A DNA stretch of 64,000 bases from Microthyrium microscopicum (taxonomy: Eukaryota > Ascomycota > Dothideomycetes > Microthyriales > Microthyriaceae), in contig MU004246.1 in NCBI GenBank assembly GCA_010405405.1, positions 186,001-250,000 on the forward strand, read 5' to 3'. A model generated the notes under the pieces. The model saw nothing but the letters and a program-made list of their open reading frames with translations. It had not been told where the DNA came from and did not search any database. Of the stretch, positions 24,375 through 36,113 are shown one piece after another; position 1 is the first letter of the stretch; every line of letters starts with the position of its first letter. Both the position numbers and the translations under genes were made by a program.

Positions 24375-25132
24375 CTATCTCTGCCCCAATGGCTCGTTTG
24401 TTATTCTCTGCGTTTCCGGTACTTCGGCAGGGTCTCCTGTGGGTGCAAGCGGATATGGACTGCTTGGTAACGATTCGAGGGTTTTTCGATGATGTTCCAG
24501 CGCCTTTGAACTGTTAGCTGCGGTCTTACCGACGGAGTATACGAGAACTTACGAATGGAAGTCCGCAGTAGGTACATTCGTTGACTTGTGGTTTATCCAG
24601 GTTGATAAAGATTCTTGGATGTCCCAGTGGTCCTCCGCCTCCATCACAGCTGACGACACGTTCTTTCCGCCATCGTACTGGTTGTTTGTGAATCAGGTCA
24701 ATCGCCGCATACGGTTGTGGCTATATCGAATTAGCATGTGCCTCCTTCAATCCCTGCTCGACACATAGATCTCCTGTGCTCAGGTGGATCCATTGGCCCT
24801 CCGAAACGTACCTGGTCTTTCATGATCATTTGCTCAAATCTTGGTCCCACCATTGCCTTCTCCCTCGGCTTCTGATTGTTGCTCCAAGTACCTTGGCGAT
24901 TCGGCGCCTGCATGCTCCGCATTTCCTCGGCTTCAGAGACTGATTCGACTACCATGCCATCGTGGGCTCCCATGACTGAGGTAGGTGTCGCATTGGTCTT
25001 GGAGACGTTCGTGGCAGGTGTGGCGGGGGTAGGGTCGTTGGTAGTGACTTCTTTGGCATGCGTGCTGTAGGTGGGTGCAATTGTGCGGTTTAGATAGGCA
25101 GGCGAGCGCCGAAGGGCACGGAGGGCGAGCAT
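24375..25132 (-). CDS. NDUFS6: NADH:ubiquinone oxidoreductase zinc-finger subunit (NDUFS6-like)
   Basis: There are three exons on the minus strand: 25,132-24,812, 24,720-24,553 and 24,503-24,375, giving 205 residues. Introns are 91 nt (GTACGT...TATAG) and 49 nt (GTAAGT...CAAAG). The N-terminus [18 protein letters not shown] is a mitochondrial presequence. The core has [28 protein letters not shown] and the zinc site [18 protein letters not shown] followed by ECTYCGLPF, which supplies the Cys, His, Cys, Cys ligands of the accessory 13/18-kDa subunit of complex I. The last exon ([10 protein letters not shown]...) is a longer C-terminal tail. Only the first exon is visible as a long open frame; the conserved zinc site is split across introns. 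It is convergent with OXA1, so two inner-membrane genes share a 3' region. Confidence 0.92.
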
Positions 25133-25706
25133 TGTGCTGGTTTTGCTGCTGAATGTTGGAGTTGTTGGAGCTCTGGGTTGATATGTCGTCGGTCATTCTT
25201 CGGCTGGGAAGGAGAAACTTGCAGGGGTTGTGAGCCTAGTCCAACTGTCACGCTAGTGCCTTTTGGGTTGGTGGAATTTTTGTCTCTATCTCAACTCCAG
25301 TCTCGAGGCTTCACATTCACTGTTCCTCTCTTGTCCAGATAGTTGTCTGGCGAAAACTGCTGTTCTATCAAATTGTCAAGAGCAATGACTGGATGAACAA
25401 GGGAACAACCGTGTACCTATATGATGATGGCTTACTTATTTTGTCCCCGGAGAGGACGCCTTGAGGCAACAGGTTCAAATGATACTGCCCTCCACCACTA
25501 CACAACCTGAAGCAAACCTGGCTTTGACCTTAAAATGATGAGTCTTTGTTACTTTCAAGCTGTAATGAAGTTCTACGACGACTACCTGATCAAAGTACTA
25601 CGGTCATGTCTTGTCATTTGTACAGTATTTCGTTTTCCAGCTGGGGATTTCTCTGAAACAATTTATGAAAAGACGAGGTAGACCAAATCTTAAATAGACC
25701 TCCAAA
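25133..25706. other. Intergenic region between NDUFS6 and the Clr5-domain gene
   Basis: About 570 bp contain the promoter of NDUFS6 and the 3' end of the next minus-strand gene. No feature was recognised. Confidence 0.4.
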
Positions 25707-27718
25707 TCATTCTAGGTGCAACCTCATCGGACGCACGATGAGGCCTTGGACGCCAAATATAGTTTTGAAGGGTCTTCCCTCATCTGACACATACGAGAAC
25801 CTTTTGTTGCGTTCTGCAGCTTCCAAGGACCGAATAACGCCATCGTTGTGGTCGTATATCAGATACGCAAGGGATAGCGCGTGTTGAAACCAAGGACTCG
25901 CCATGAGCCAAGTCCTATATCTCTGGTAAATCAATCCAATAGAAATCAAAACCCAGATAGTTCTCTCAAATTCATGGAACATGGCCTCTGCTTTCTGCGA
26001 AACCATGCGGAGAATGGTTCCAGCTTCGCTATCAAACCCAGCATTCAGCATAGCAGCAGCAAGCTCCATGAAAGTTTCCAACATTTGGAGGCTTTTCATG
26101 CTTTCTGGATCCCATGTACAGAACCTTGTAGCGGTCTCAAATGCTCTGACCGCAGCCTGGAAGGTTGGCACATTTGCGACAACTGCATCTTGCTTTTTGA
26201 ATAATCTAAGCAGTTCTGTGTGTGCTTGCAGATGCTGCATGGCGAACTCCACCGGGCGCTGCCTGCAGTGCTCGATGATAGTTTTGAGGAGTTCGTTAGT
26301 GTTGGAATCGGTGGTGCTGGAATGTGCTTGAGCCACTTTGATGGCGTTCTCGATTTTGGACGAGTCGCCACCCTCAAGTCGAATCGATTGGGAGAGTTGC
26401 TGAACGTGGTTACCTCGTGAAGAGATTCTTTTCTTTGACGCTTGTCGACCCGCATTCATAGGCGCTGTTGCTTCGTATGAGTCTTGTATCTCCTTCGCTC
26501 GAGATAGTAAGGCGAGAGCTTCTTTTTGGCGATTCCACCCATTCAAGAGTCCCACGACATCTAACACTAGCTGTCGGGTTCTTTTGTGCTCGAGACCAAA
26601 ACTTTTCACATGATGATGAAGTATGTCGTCAATGATTTTGTCTGCCTCAGAATCACGTTCCGACTCCACGTAAAGCGTTGCCAACTTCCAAGCCACAAGT
26701 ATCGTGTCTTCATGGGTAGCGCCGAAAATATAAGAGAGTCCAGCAAGGACATCCACAAGAAGATCCTCAGCCGAAGAGACCTGACCCTCTCGAAGAAAAT
26801 TCTCGGCAGTGGTTTTCATCTCCATAAGATCGGATGCACTATATCCCTCCCATCGGAGAGCGAGCAGCTCTGACACCGAACCCGACTCATCACTGTCCTC
26901 GGCAATGGGCTCTGGCGTTGATGCTGTTGAATCAACCGAGCTGGGTGCCTTTCGACGAGTGCCTGGCGAGTATGGTGCATTGCTTGCAGGAGTTTCATAC
27001 GAAATGCTGGCTGGTGTCTCCATGTCTGGCAGTAGCATTATTATTAGAAGATAAAATGTAAATGCATATGCGATGGACTCACCGAGCATTTCTACATCAG
27101 AGCTGGTCTTCTTTGAGCGCTTAGCACTGTTGGCAGCACGCTGCTTGTCGTATTGTAGTCCTCCGTATAAAAAGACGGTTTCTGATCCATCGTCACGCTT
27201 CCTCTGGTCCGCTTTTCTGACTATCCATTCTGCATGACGAGCTGGTAGATTTTTCTTCCACTTCCAGGCTCCAAATTGTTCTTTGTAAGCTTTTCGTCTA
27301 TACACCATGGTTAGGCAGAGTACCGAACAGACTATATCATTACTGACGAGGCAACAAATCCTCTTTCAGACATAATTTGCATTACATCTTCCAGTCGTTT
27401 GTTTTGTCTCAGCCAAAGCGTTTTCAACTCTTTTTTGCGGCCACTCCAATTCAGATCTTGATACTTCGATCGCAGCCCAGCGCTCGCAGACGCCTGCGAG
27501 GTACGCATTTGCCTAGCCTGAGCAGATGCGGTCAAAGCTATACGGTCATTGAAGCTTAGGAGATTAGAAGGCAAACCGGTTGAATATTCAGCCGCGGAGA
27601 TTGGAGCAGTCATGTTTGGTGGTGCTTCTGTGGCCTGTGGCTCGACCAAACGATTGACCGGACTGAAGAACAGAACAGGTGACGGCATAGCCCAACTTCG
27701 AGGTGAAGAGTCTTCCAT
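25707..27718 (-). CDS. Clr5-domain protein with helical C-terminal region
   Basis: Three exons, 27,718-27,348, 27,297-27,083 and 27,025-25,707, give 634 residues. The N-terminal Clr5 domain (about residues 88-150) is split by intron 1 (GTCAGT...TATAG, 50 nt): DLNWSGRKKELKTLWLRQNKRLEDVMQIMSERGFVAS joins RKAYKEQFGAWKWKKNLP. Clr5 was named for a fission-yeast silencing factor, and fungal genomes hold many such genes. The rest is alpha-helical, TPR-like, with runs such as AEDLLVDVLAGLSYIFGATHEDTILVAWKLATLY, as seen in other Clr5-TPR proteins. Intron 2 (GTGAGT...GCCAG, 57 nt) is a multiple of three without a stop, so an unspliced form would stay in frame. Chromatin or DNA-linked function is inferred from the domain name only. 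Confidence 0.8.
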
Positions 27719-29079
27719 CGTGAATGAGTACTATCGGATGAAGTTGTAAGTCTGAAAACGCAAATTCTACTTTTCGAAAAGATTCTGGGAGGTAGAGGCC
27801 TGGGAGCTTCAGAAAGTTTGCTCCATACAGGCTTGATAGGCACAGCCTAGCGCACAGCTTGCCTACCTTACAAAGTACGAGGCACACCCCAGCCAACCCA
27901 ATAGTGAAGCTGGAGGCACGAAGAGACGCCACCAATGGTATGAGCCACCTGTCAGTCTCTAATTGGAATGGTTTCGTCGCCTGCTGTTTGACTACGAAGG
28001 TGTCGCAAAAGGTCGCAAAAGGTCGCAAAAGGATCAGGACAGCCTCAAGCGCTTGGCGCCATCAAGAGCCGATCACTTACCGTAGGGATGTGCTTAACTC
28101 ATCCTCCACCATTTGCCATCACCTGCATAAGCCCATGTTGAAATGCCCGTATGGTCCTCAAAAGTTCTCAAACAGATTCACAAATACTAAACCCATCTTT
28201 GTAGTACCATGTCATGTTACGCATCTGAACCTTCAAATGCCCAAAAGTTCCCAAAAGGACTTTGACAATAGGTCCATCGACTTCTTAGTATAATATTATT
28301 TTACACATTTGACCTCAAAAATGCCCAAAAGTTCTTCTCACTGCAAGGTCAAAGTATTTAAGCAGCTCGGTGTAACCAAGAACAAGGTAGTGAGTATCTG
28401 TATTTCCATATTTCATTATTATATCGTGGAGGTCGAATTCAATTACGAGCTGTTCTGTAAATATGGAGACTTTTCTTCTCAGCGGAATCCAGTCTGGCTG
28501 CGATTCAGACTGCGGGCCGAGTCATCATCCCGCACAGCTGCTCTTCCACGAAACAAGCATTGAAAGGACCGTAAGTTTGGAATGAGGCTACTTTCACGAT
28601 ATTTTGCTTACGAGAATCGGGAGGAGGATACCGTTGACCTCAATGTACCATCTCGTGAAGGACATGATAACGAAGCGATCTTAAACCGTGATTGGGTCAC
28701 GAACAACGGCAATTTTGAAGATCAAGATGTTAGCGTTGCGGTCGATAAAGTTCCAGCCACTCAACTCACGGCAGTACAACTATGGCTACTCAGCCCGATG
28801 AAAAACGAACCATATAACAATATTGCGGCTGTAAAGCTTCGGTCCAGGCCGTCGGGTGAAAAACATGGATGTGGGGGAAGCGAACAAATCAGCGAAGGGA
28901 TTCTGGGTGGGGATGACCGGTGAACAGATGGAGGGATTAAATATCAGGCTGTGGCTCGAACCAACAGGATTAATGTGCATGCATCTTCTGCTTCCATAAC
29001 TTCAGAGTTCGACAGCATAGCAGTTAGTCGAAATATCATTACCGATTTCATACTTCTTCCCATATTTCAAAATTCTAGT
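27719..29079. promoter_or_regulatory. Divergent intergenic region (Clr5-domain gene / AAA+ ATPase)
   Basis: About 1.36 kb lie between head-to-head genes. Open frames here carry no recognisable protein. There is a 10-bp tandem repeat at 28,001-28,030, and a recurring GCCCAAAAGTTC-like word near 28,238 and 28,322 with a partial copy near 28,160. Confidence 0.45.
28001..28030. repeat. Three-copy 10-bp tandem repeat (GGTCGCAAAA)
   Basis: TGTCGCAAAA is followed by two exact GGTCGCAAAA units, with one base differing in the first copy. It lies about 280 bp upstream of the Clr5-domain gene start. It could be a cluster of binding sites or simply slippage. Confidence 0.8.
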
Positions 29080-31633
29080 ATGAGAGATCTGAAAGTCGGC
29101 ATGAACAGGAAGTCGGTTTCGATTCCACGTCTTAAGTTCTCACAGATTTCACAGAACCTCCCAAACCTGCAGAACACAAAGATATGCTTTACGTCCAGTG
29201 AGGACGAATCTGAGGAAATCGAAGAAAGACGGGACAGGCTGTTGGCGCAGAGCGAGGCTTCAAGTCCGTCTTGCACAGCAGATGAACAACTTGAGGATCA
29301 AGACGACGAATCACACACATCAAACAATGAGCCAGACATCTTTGACTTTTCGGATCTGGACGCGTCCGAAGGAGAGCAAGACACAGCAGACAAGCAAGAT
29401 CCATTTGCTGCCATTCTTGATTCCGCATTACCCGAACACGGGGAAGGTGAACTATGCGAGTTACACACCTTCAACAGCCTACTGAACGGCCAAGGCCAGC
29501 GCATAGCGTTGAAAGCTGGTAACAGGGTATTTGGAGATATACACCCAGAAGAATCATCCAAAGCAGCTCTTGTTCTGACCAGAGTGTTCTCCGTGACAAA
29601 ATCCCTCCAGGAAACAGTTCTGGAAGTCCGCTCGCCATACATCAAAAGAGCACTGCGCGATGTCATTGAAAGCTATCCCGGAGTCAATATTGGAACGACC
29701 GGTCACATCGTCATCAGGGACGAACCTCGTTGCCTTTTCCACTATCGCGAGGAGCTTCGAGGATACATGCTGAAATCTGACAGCCCCAAAGTCAAAGAAC
29801 ATGTAGAGTTCTGCCTGCAATATCTCGAAAGAACGCTACTACCCCAAATGGCGAGTTATGTATCAATGATGACGGACAATCTCAAAGAGGCTGGAATCGA
29901 CTTTGATAATCTTTGGATGGTTTTCAAGCCCGGGGATCTTGTTTATCAGATGGTGCAAGGCCATCCTCTAGTCTCAAGACTGAAGAGTGTGCAGAAATAC
30001 GAACAAGGACAAGCTTTGTGGGTGCTTAGCTCAGAACGCCTGATTTGCGATGGCACGAAATTCGGTTTCCAAGGGCACATGATCAAGGTTGATCAATATG
30101 AAGGGTTCAAAAGACTTATCGATCTTGACGTGTTCCCATTCAGGCATCATCCACAACATGATGTTCTCAGGGATGAGCTGATAGCAAGGGGACGACGATA
30201 TACTTCGCTCATTGGAATTCATTACAAGACATTCAACGGCATGGCTGTAATCCCGCCGACCAGTCAACAGAACTTAATGGCAACGCAACAGCAAATCCAG
30301 CTACAGCAGCAGGCGATGACCTACCCCAACGGCATGAAATATGCCCCTGCATATAACCCTCCCATAGTATGGGGTGTTTTTGATCAGAGTGGCTGGCTCA
30401 AGGTTAGTCTATGATTGTGGAGTATTCGGATGCCAGCCTAGCCGCTAAGACTTCATCTAGATCAAGGAGCGAGTTATTCTGGATAACGAACACTACGTAA
30501 GCAACGTTAGGTCTACACCGGTCACTTTTCTTCCATACTCCTCACAGTTTACTCCCATCACCGATGTACCTCTAAAGATACCTGATGAAGATTTGATTGT
30601 ATCAGACTTCAGGGTACCTGGATACGCTCTGACAACAAAGAAGTGGCTCTTTTTCCACGTTGACTCCATCCACGATGTATCTTTCAACAAAGGCGCCTTT
30701 AAAAACCTGGTGCTGCCGAGGGACAAGAAGCGGATGATTTCCTCCCTTGTCCGGCAAAAGCCCGAAGACATCAAATTCGACGATCTCATTCGCGGAAAAG
30801 GAAAAGGACTTATTTTCCTGTTGTATGGGGAGCCTGGAGTTGGTAAAACATATACTGGAGGTTTGTTGATGTACCCCGACTGCGTTTTGCAATCATGTTC
30901 ATTGAAATATAGAAAGTATTGCCGATCACACTCAACGGCCACTATTATCTTTGAATGTCGGTGACCTCCCTATGATCAGCGAAAGGCTTGAATCGAACCT
31001 GTCATCCTCTCTAGAGCTAGCCACAAGATGGAATGCTCTTGTGCTCATTGACGAATGTGACGTATTTATGGAAGCACGGAGCCAGCGGGAGATTGTGAGA
31101 AATGAGCTGGTTTCTGGTAAGTGGTCTCGCGACAATTTTACATGGCTGACTTTTCCGTAGTTTTCCTTCGTAAGCTCGAGTATTTCGAAGGAATCATGTT
31201 TCTCACCACCAACAGAATCGAGTCTATTGATTCGGCTTTCAAATCTCGAATCCATCTATCGATTGCATATCCCAAGCTCGATATGAACTCAAGAAGGAAA
31301 CTTTGGACATCATTTGTAGTTGCTGGATCAGATGGACAATGCCCAACCTGGATGAACGAAGGTTTCTTGGACCTAGTCTCTGAGGTGGAGATAAATGGAA
31401 GACAAATCAGAAATATCGTTCGTATTGCAAAGTCTTTGGCCGTAAAGAAGAAGCGAGGATTAATACCCAAGGACTTATACTCCGGCTTAGATGCGTTGAA
31501 GTCGTTTGAAGTCGACTTTCAGCGCGCAGTCTCGAAGAGACGTCTTTCGATTGATGCAGAAGAGAGGCCGAAGAAGCGAGCTAGAGCGGAAAAACAGACC
31601 AATAACTCTGAGGCAGGCTGTATAGGTAAATAG
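29080..31633 (+). CDS. AAA+ ATPase family protein (fungal, DUF7025-like N-domain)
   Basis: There are five exons: 29,080-30,402, 30,461-30,496, 30,548-30,860, 30,913-31,116 and 31,161-31,633, giving 782 residues. All introns are GT-AG. The N-terminal half has an acidic stretch and the conserved region of fungal AAA proteins (CLFHYREEL, MVFKPGDLVY). The ATPase core has Walker A GEPGVGKT near residue 550, Walker B ALVLIDECDVFM, sensor 1 MFLTTNRIES and an SRI arginine-finger segment. The C-terminus is basic (RPKKRARAEK), a likely nuclear localisation signal. The start is uncertain: the frame is open upstream without an ATG, and 29,080 is the first ATG. The second intron (51 nt, GTAAGC...TCACAG) is in frame and stop-free, so it could be coding. 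Confidence 0.82.
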
Positions 31634-32580
31634 TACTTATTACGATTTCGAAAATAGATTTAGACTCCTTTGTGCTTTTCTACTCCATTGGAGGCAGGCA
31701 TGGAGACAAGTCTCTTTGTTACATATCGACACTTTCGACTTCAAAGCCATCAAGTCTTCTCAGGTATGAAGGATTCTGCAAGCGGGTGGCACTCAAGAAA
31801 CATTAAGGTAGACATGACACTACGAAATCTAACAGGACCGGCGTGAAACACTGCTGATCAGTAATCAAGCTTTCGCAAGACTCAAATTGGAGTAGCGAGT
31901 TGAGGACTTGATAGTCCTTGCTACGAGAGTACCCATCTTTTAACAGGAGAATGAACAGCTTCTACGACCGACTCCTTTTGATGCTTGCTAAGTCGCTTGC
32001 AATCAACTGCTATCGCCTAGGAATACACCCGCACCTTCCTGTCGTTTGATTTTATCATTGGATATTGTACCACCGTGCATCCAAGCAAATCTGAGAGCTA
32101 GCTCATCTGCTCGTGGTTATTGACATCCTTGAGCCGCGGTACGAAGACAATTATCTCAAAGTCTAGGACGCTTGTGGTGGTGGGTCTATCTTCATTCCAG
32201 CCGGCTATATCGTTCGAAAGTCCAGTCCCCCAAATGGTCTTGCAATTTCTGAAATGACGGCATGTCGGAAGTGTAGTCATATATGTACTGACTAAGCAAG
32301 TATTGCACAGAACTGTAGCTACCTACACCAGTTCAGCTCTGGTCGACTGTGACTGCGCGAGCTGGCAGGTGGAATTAGGTCAGTGGTGCATTTTCAACCT
32401 CTTGATCAAGTCTCTGATTCTTGATTTCCTCCCTTGGCTGGCAATAAGATCTGTAACATAACCTGTTGTTGGAAGTCTTCGGTAGTCTTTGTTAGCAGAC
32501 AGGGACATTATCACGATAAGTGAAACATGTGTAACCTGGGGTAATGAAGTCAGTTCAAGCTCTGAGAATAATCTTATGAC
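31634..32580. other. Convergent intergenic region
   Basis: About 950 bp lie between the 3' ends of the AAA+ gene (+) and the Zn2Cys6 gene (-). Nothing was recognised apart from a possible extra terminal exon of the latter (see that entry). Confidence 0.4.
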
Positions 32581-34132
32581 TTACCAGTTGAAAGGAACAG
32601 CACAACCGTCGGTCATGTGTGCTCCAATTTCAGCTGCCGCACGAAGCGCAGCACCATCGCCAATCATGACCAATGTCTCTGCGGCATACATCCTAGCAGG
32701 CATTGGAACTACTGCATTTCGTCCAACCGAGGTGAGAGGCCAGATGTACCCAGACATGGTCAAAGGATTCAGCTTGCTTTGCTTGTTCAAGATCGGTTCT
32801 CGAACAAACTGTGGTACACTGGCGAGAATGTCTTTCGCCATGATCCGCACATTTTCAATCGCTATTGCAGTGAGATCTTCCCATGAGCGACCCCATTCTT
32901 CAGGCGGTGAAATGTCTGGATCATACTGCGCCAGAGCCGATTGTTGGTAGATTGCTTCGTTCAGAAGCAGACGAGTCATGCGAAGTGAGTTCCACGTCTT
33001 CGCAGTCCTGCTATTGGGATATCGGTGGACGGGACCTCCTCCTTCATAGTACGTGCCCTCAACAGCCTTTTCTGGCGCTATAGCCTCAAAATCAAGCTCA
33101 GTCGGCAACACGTCTGCGGTGGCTGCAGCGTGGGCGTCCAGATCCAATGCCAAAGTGACCATTTCCAAAGGTGTGTCGAGGCCAGGAGTTGATTCCATGA
33201 CCTGCAACTTGATGAAGCCATCCAAAACTGGCCACATTGCCATCAAAAGGTGCTGACCCAACATTGGTATCGCCAGCTTGTCGAGCGCAACCAGAGCTTT
33301 GGGAAGTGGGATTCCATGCTGAGCGCAGTTGACACGAATGTTCTGGCCGATATGCATGTACATGCGCTTCGCTGCTTCGTTCTCAAGTGAGGCTGGTCCG
33401 CGAACCTTGAGTAAGGCGAGTGCGCCTTGAATGTGCACATTCCATTTCTCCATGGATACTTGGCCTTCCAGCGCAATGCTTTCGAACAGACTCAATAGTA
33501 GTGTTGAGGCCAGTGTAGCATCGGATGTCGCTTCTCCGGTTGTCAAAGCGGACTTGGTCTGTCTAAGAGCTTTACTGTAGAATTGACGAGCAATTTGCAT
33601 CAAATCGCCATCGCGTCTTTCTCTGGACAGATTTGCGAGAGCGACAGCCTGTGTCGAATATAGGATTGCATCAGAGTTGATATTCTGCTTGTATACTGAG
33701 GGAAGATATTCGAAGCTGCTTAGCGGGACATATGCTTCCATGAATGATGCGAATGCTATGTCCTGGGGTGGGATTGAGATGACCATTGAAAAGTCAGGTG
33801 GAGATTGACTAGAATATAAAGATAGGTCGCCGATTCCGTCTAGAGATGTACTCCTTTTGGCTACAACGTCAAGACGCGGTGGGGGTTTGGCATCGTGTGT
33901 AACTTTATTGACCACGGCCTGGGTTTGATCTCGGAAGCTCAAGTCCAGCTGATTCCTGTAGCCAGAGCATTGCATTGACTTTCTCTTACACTGACTGCAA
34001 GACGGTTCCAGCTTATCACACTGTATATCATTAGGATTTATCAGCGCAATGAGGTAGAAGCTGCTCGCTAACCTTGATTCGGCGCTTTCGACAGGGCTCG
34101 CAAGCCTGTGATGGCTTCCCGCAATACACCAT
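32581..34132 (-). CDS. Zn2Cys6 fungal transcription factor
   Basis: Exon 1 (34,132-34,073) encodes MVYCGKPSQACEPCRKRRIK. A 52-nt intron (GTTAGC...ATACAG) lies between residues 20 and 21, a very common intron site in this family, and exon 2 is 34,020-32,581; total 499 residues. The Zn cluster has Cys 11, 14, 21, 28, 31 and 38 in CX2CX6CX6CX2CX6C spacing. The remainder resembles the fungal-specific regulatory region. The stop TGG-TAA overlaps a perfect GTAAGT donor: splicing to the CCCCAG acceptor at 32,536 would replace it with a short LHMFHLS ending at 32,511. The neighbours suggest no clear target pathway. Confidence 0.88.
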
Positions 34133-34766
34133 GAGACTGGATAGGAGACAGAAGGAAAGCTGTTTAAAGTTGGTGATGCCAAGTTATATCTCTCTCCATT
34201 GATGGTATTTAGGCTCGTGCCTTAACATGGATAAGGATAACGACGCTTTCAGGCATCACTTTAAGGACTGCGGTGATGCATTAGCAGCTCGGATGTGGGC
34301 ACCGTGTGAGGGCGCAGTTTATTTCCGACACGGATTCAACCACTATTCCCTGACTTCAGTACGTATCGTCAGATTCATTTCTAAGTCGATCCCAAGCTTG
34401 AGCCTCTTAGGCCCAGATGTAGACCATGTCCTGCCTTTAAACCACGAGCGGCCCGAAAACACAGTCGTTTTCTTTTTCAAAATATTGGGTACAGCTACAC
34501 TCAGAAACATGCGAAAAGTTTGAAAAAACCAAACTAGGACTGAAGTACTCTTGCAGGATTACAATATAAATTCTATGCCTGGTGGTATTGCCACGAAAAC
34601 TAGCAAAATCAAATAGTGACTTTGGAGCACAAGCTCATTAGACCTAGCATCTTAAGCAGCTTATGTTGAGCATGTTATGTCACGATTTATGAAGTGTATT
34701 AATTATTTGGATATACGAATAATAGCTTGCGGCAATGAGTACCTAGTTGAACCTGTTAGTACCTGC
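34133..34766. other. Intergenic region between two minus-strand genes
   Basis: About 630 bp hold the promoter of the Zn2Cys6 gene. No recognisable coding or RNA feature was found. Confidence 0.4.
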
Positions 34767-36113
34767 TCAAGGGTTTGCGACCGAATGATCACTCCCACTC
34801 TCATCTCCATTCTCGTCTCCGTCTTCATCTTCGTCCTCATCTTCATTTTCAACTTCATTTTCATCTCCGCTATCCGAACTCGCATCTTGATCTTCACCCA
34901 TTGGACTGGCATCTTGATCTTGACCATTTGGGTTCGCATCCTCGTCATTCGACTCAGCATCGTGATTGTTTGGCTCGGGACCAGGTCGCCTAGTAATGTC
35001 CGGACCCTTCGACTTTGATGGTGCCTTCCATGATCCATGCTTGATCTTCTTGTTCGTAATGCCTTGGCGTTGAAGAAATCCGTTGACCCATCCAGTCGAA
35101 AACACAGCTCTGTCCCCTGACATTGTACCCTCCGCAATCTCCTTCTCATACACTATTGGCCATAGGCGCAGTGCCTCTTGACCAAACCACGCAGGGGAGA
35201 TTCTATGATTCTTCAGCTTTTTGTAGCTCTCGAAGACGGCAGTTTCTAGCGCAGGATAGTGTCGACGCGACGAGTCTGCAGTTTTAATCCGTCGAGACGT
35301 GCTTTTGGTCTTGGCGATCTCATCTCGATGTTTCCACCACCTTGCGACTGTACTTGAAGATATGTTGAATTGGTTTCCCGCTTCTATAAGTGTGGCTGGC
35401 CGATAGTATAGTTGCTTTTCCTCGTCTAGCTGGTAGGTGAGCCCTTCGGCCAGTCGTACTTTTTGCTCATTAGTCTCGAATGGTTTGATGTAGATCTTTT
35501 GTTCGGTGATCCATAATAGGACCTTCTTGCGCATTCTCAACGTCGTTACACCACGAGCTCTTTTCGGTTTGGGTTTACTTGGCTGTGGCTGGCTCGGGTT
35601 ATAGGCTATTCCTGCTGTCTTTGAGAATGCTCTAGGATATTGCGCCGCCACGCCCATCTGCTTTTGTATATTGACTAGTGGAGGTCGGTATTGTTGGGCT
35701 TGCGTTATTTGCGGATGTTGAGGGTGTGGAGGGTTTTGCGCATATTGTGTATAATGCGTTGGAGGAGGGTGCGGTTGCTGAGGATGGACTCCCTGTTGTT
35801 GCGAGTGATGCTGAGGCGGGTACATCGATGGATGCATATTCGTTCCATGTGGAGGCGCAAACTGATGTGGATGGTGGCCCATTCTTTTCATCTCTTCTGC
35901 TTGTATGTAATGAATCAAAGGCTGGGTCTGAGCCATTCTGTTTACGCCTTCTTGAGTATGCGAATGAGCTTGTGGTCGAATAGGCGGTAAACTGTTCGTT
36001 TGCATGTGTGCCGGTATTTGAGGATGATGCGATGGAGGACGAGGCTGTATAGCTCTTGGTTCTTTTTGTCCTGGCGCGCCGTTCGGCTTGAGCTGAGTGG
36101 GATTAGTAGCCAT
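34767..36113 (-). CDS. CENP-B/Tc5-type helix-turn-helix protein
   Basis: This single-exon gene encodes 448 residues and starts at MATNPTQLKP. Residues 1-180 are low-complexity Pro/Gln/His-rich. A basic KPKPKRARG patch leads into the first HTH region with KQLYYRPATLIEAGNQFNISSSTVARWWKHRDEI. A second, CENP-B/Tc5-like DNA-binding region follows: RRHYPALETAVFESYKKLKNHRISPAWFGQEALRLWP...FSTGWVNGFLQRQGI. The C-terminus (from about residue 390) is strongly acidic, with Asp/Glu/Asn repeats. CENP-B-type domains derive from pogo-like transposases, but no DDE catalytic domain is present, so this is a host DNA-binding protein rather than a transposase. Confidence 0.78.
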   Translation of the reverse strand: MATNPTQLKPNGAPGQKEPRAIQPRPPSHHPQIPAHMQTNSLPPIRPQAHSHTQEGVNRMAQTQPLIHYIQAEEMKRMGHHPHQFAPPHGTNMHPSMYPPQHHSQQQGVHPQQPHPPPTHYTQYAQNPPHPQHPQITQAQQYRPPLVNIQKQMGVAAQYPRAFSKTAGIAYNPSQPQPSKPKPKRARGVTTLRMRKKVLLWITEQKIYIKPFETNEQKVRLAEGLTYQLDEEKQLYYRPATLIEAGNQFNISSSTVARWWKHRDEIAKTKSTSRRIKTADSSRRHYPALETAVFESYKKLKNHRISPAWFGQEALRLWPIVYEKEIAEGTMSGDRAVFSTGWVNGFLQRQGITNKKIKHGSWKAPSKSKGPDITRRPGPEPNNHDAESNDEDANPNGQDQDASPMGEDQDASSDSGDENEVENEDEDEDEDGDENGDESGSDHSVANP

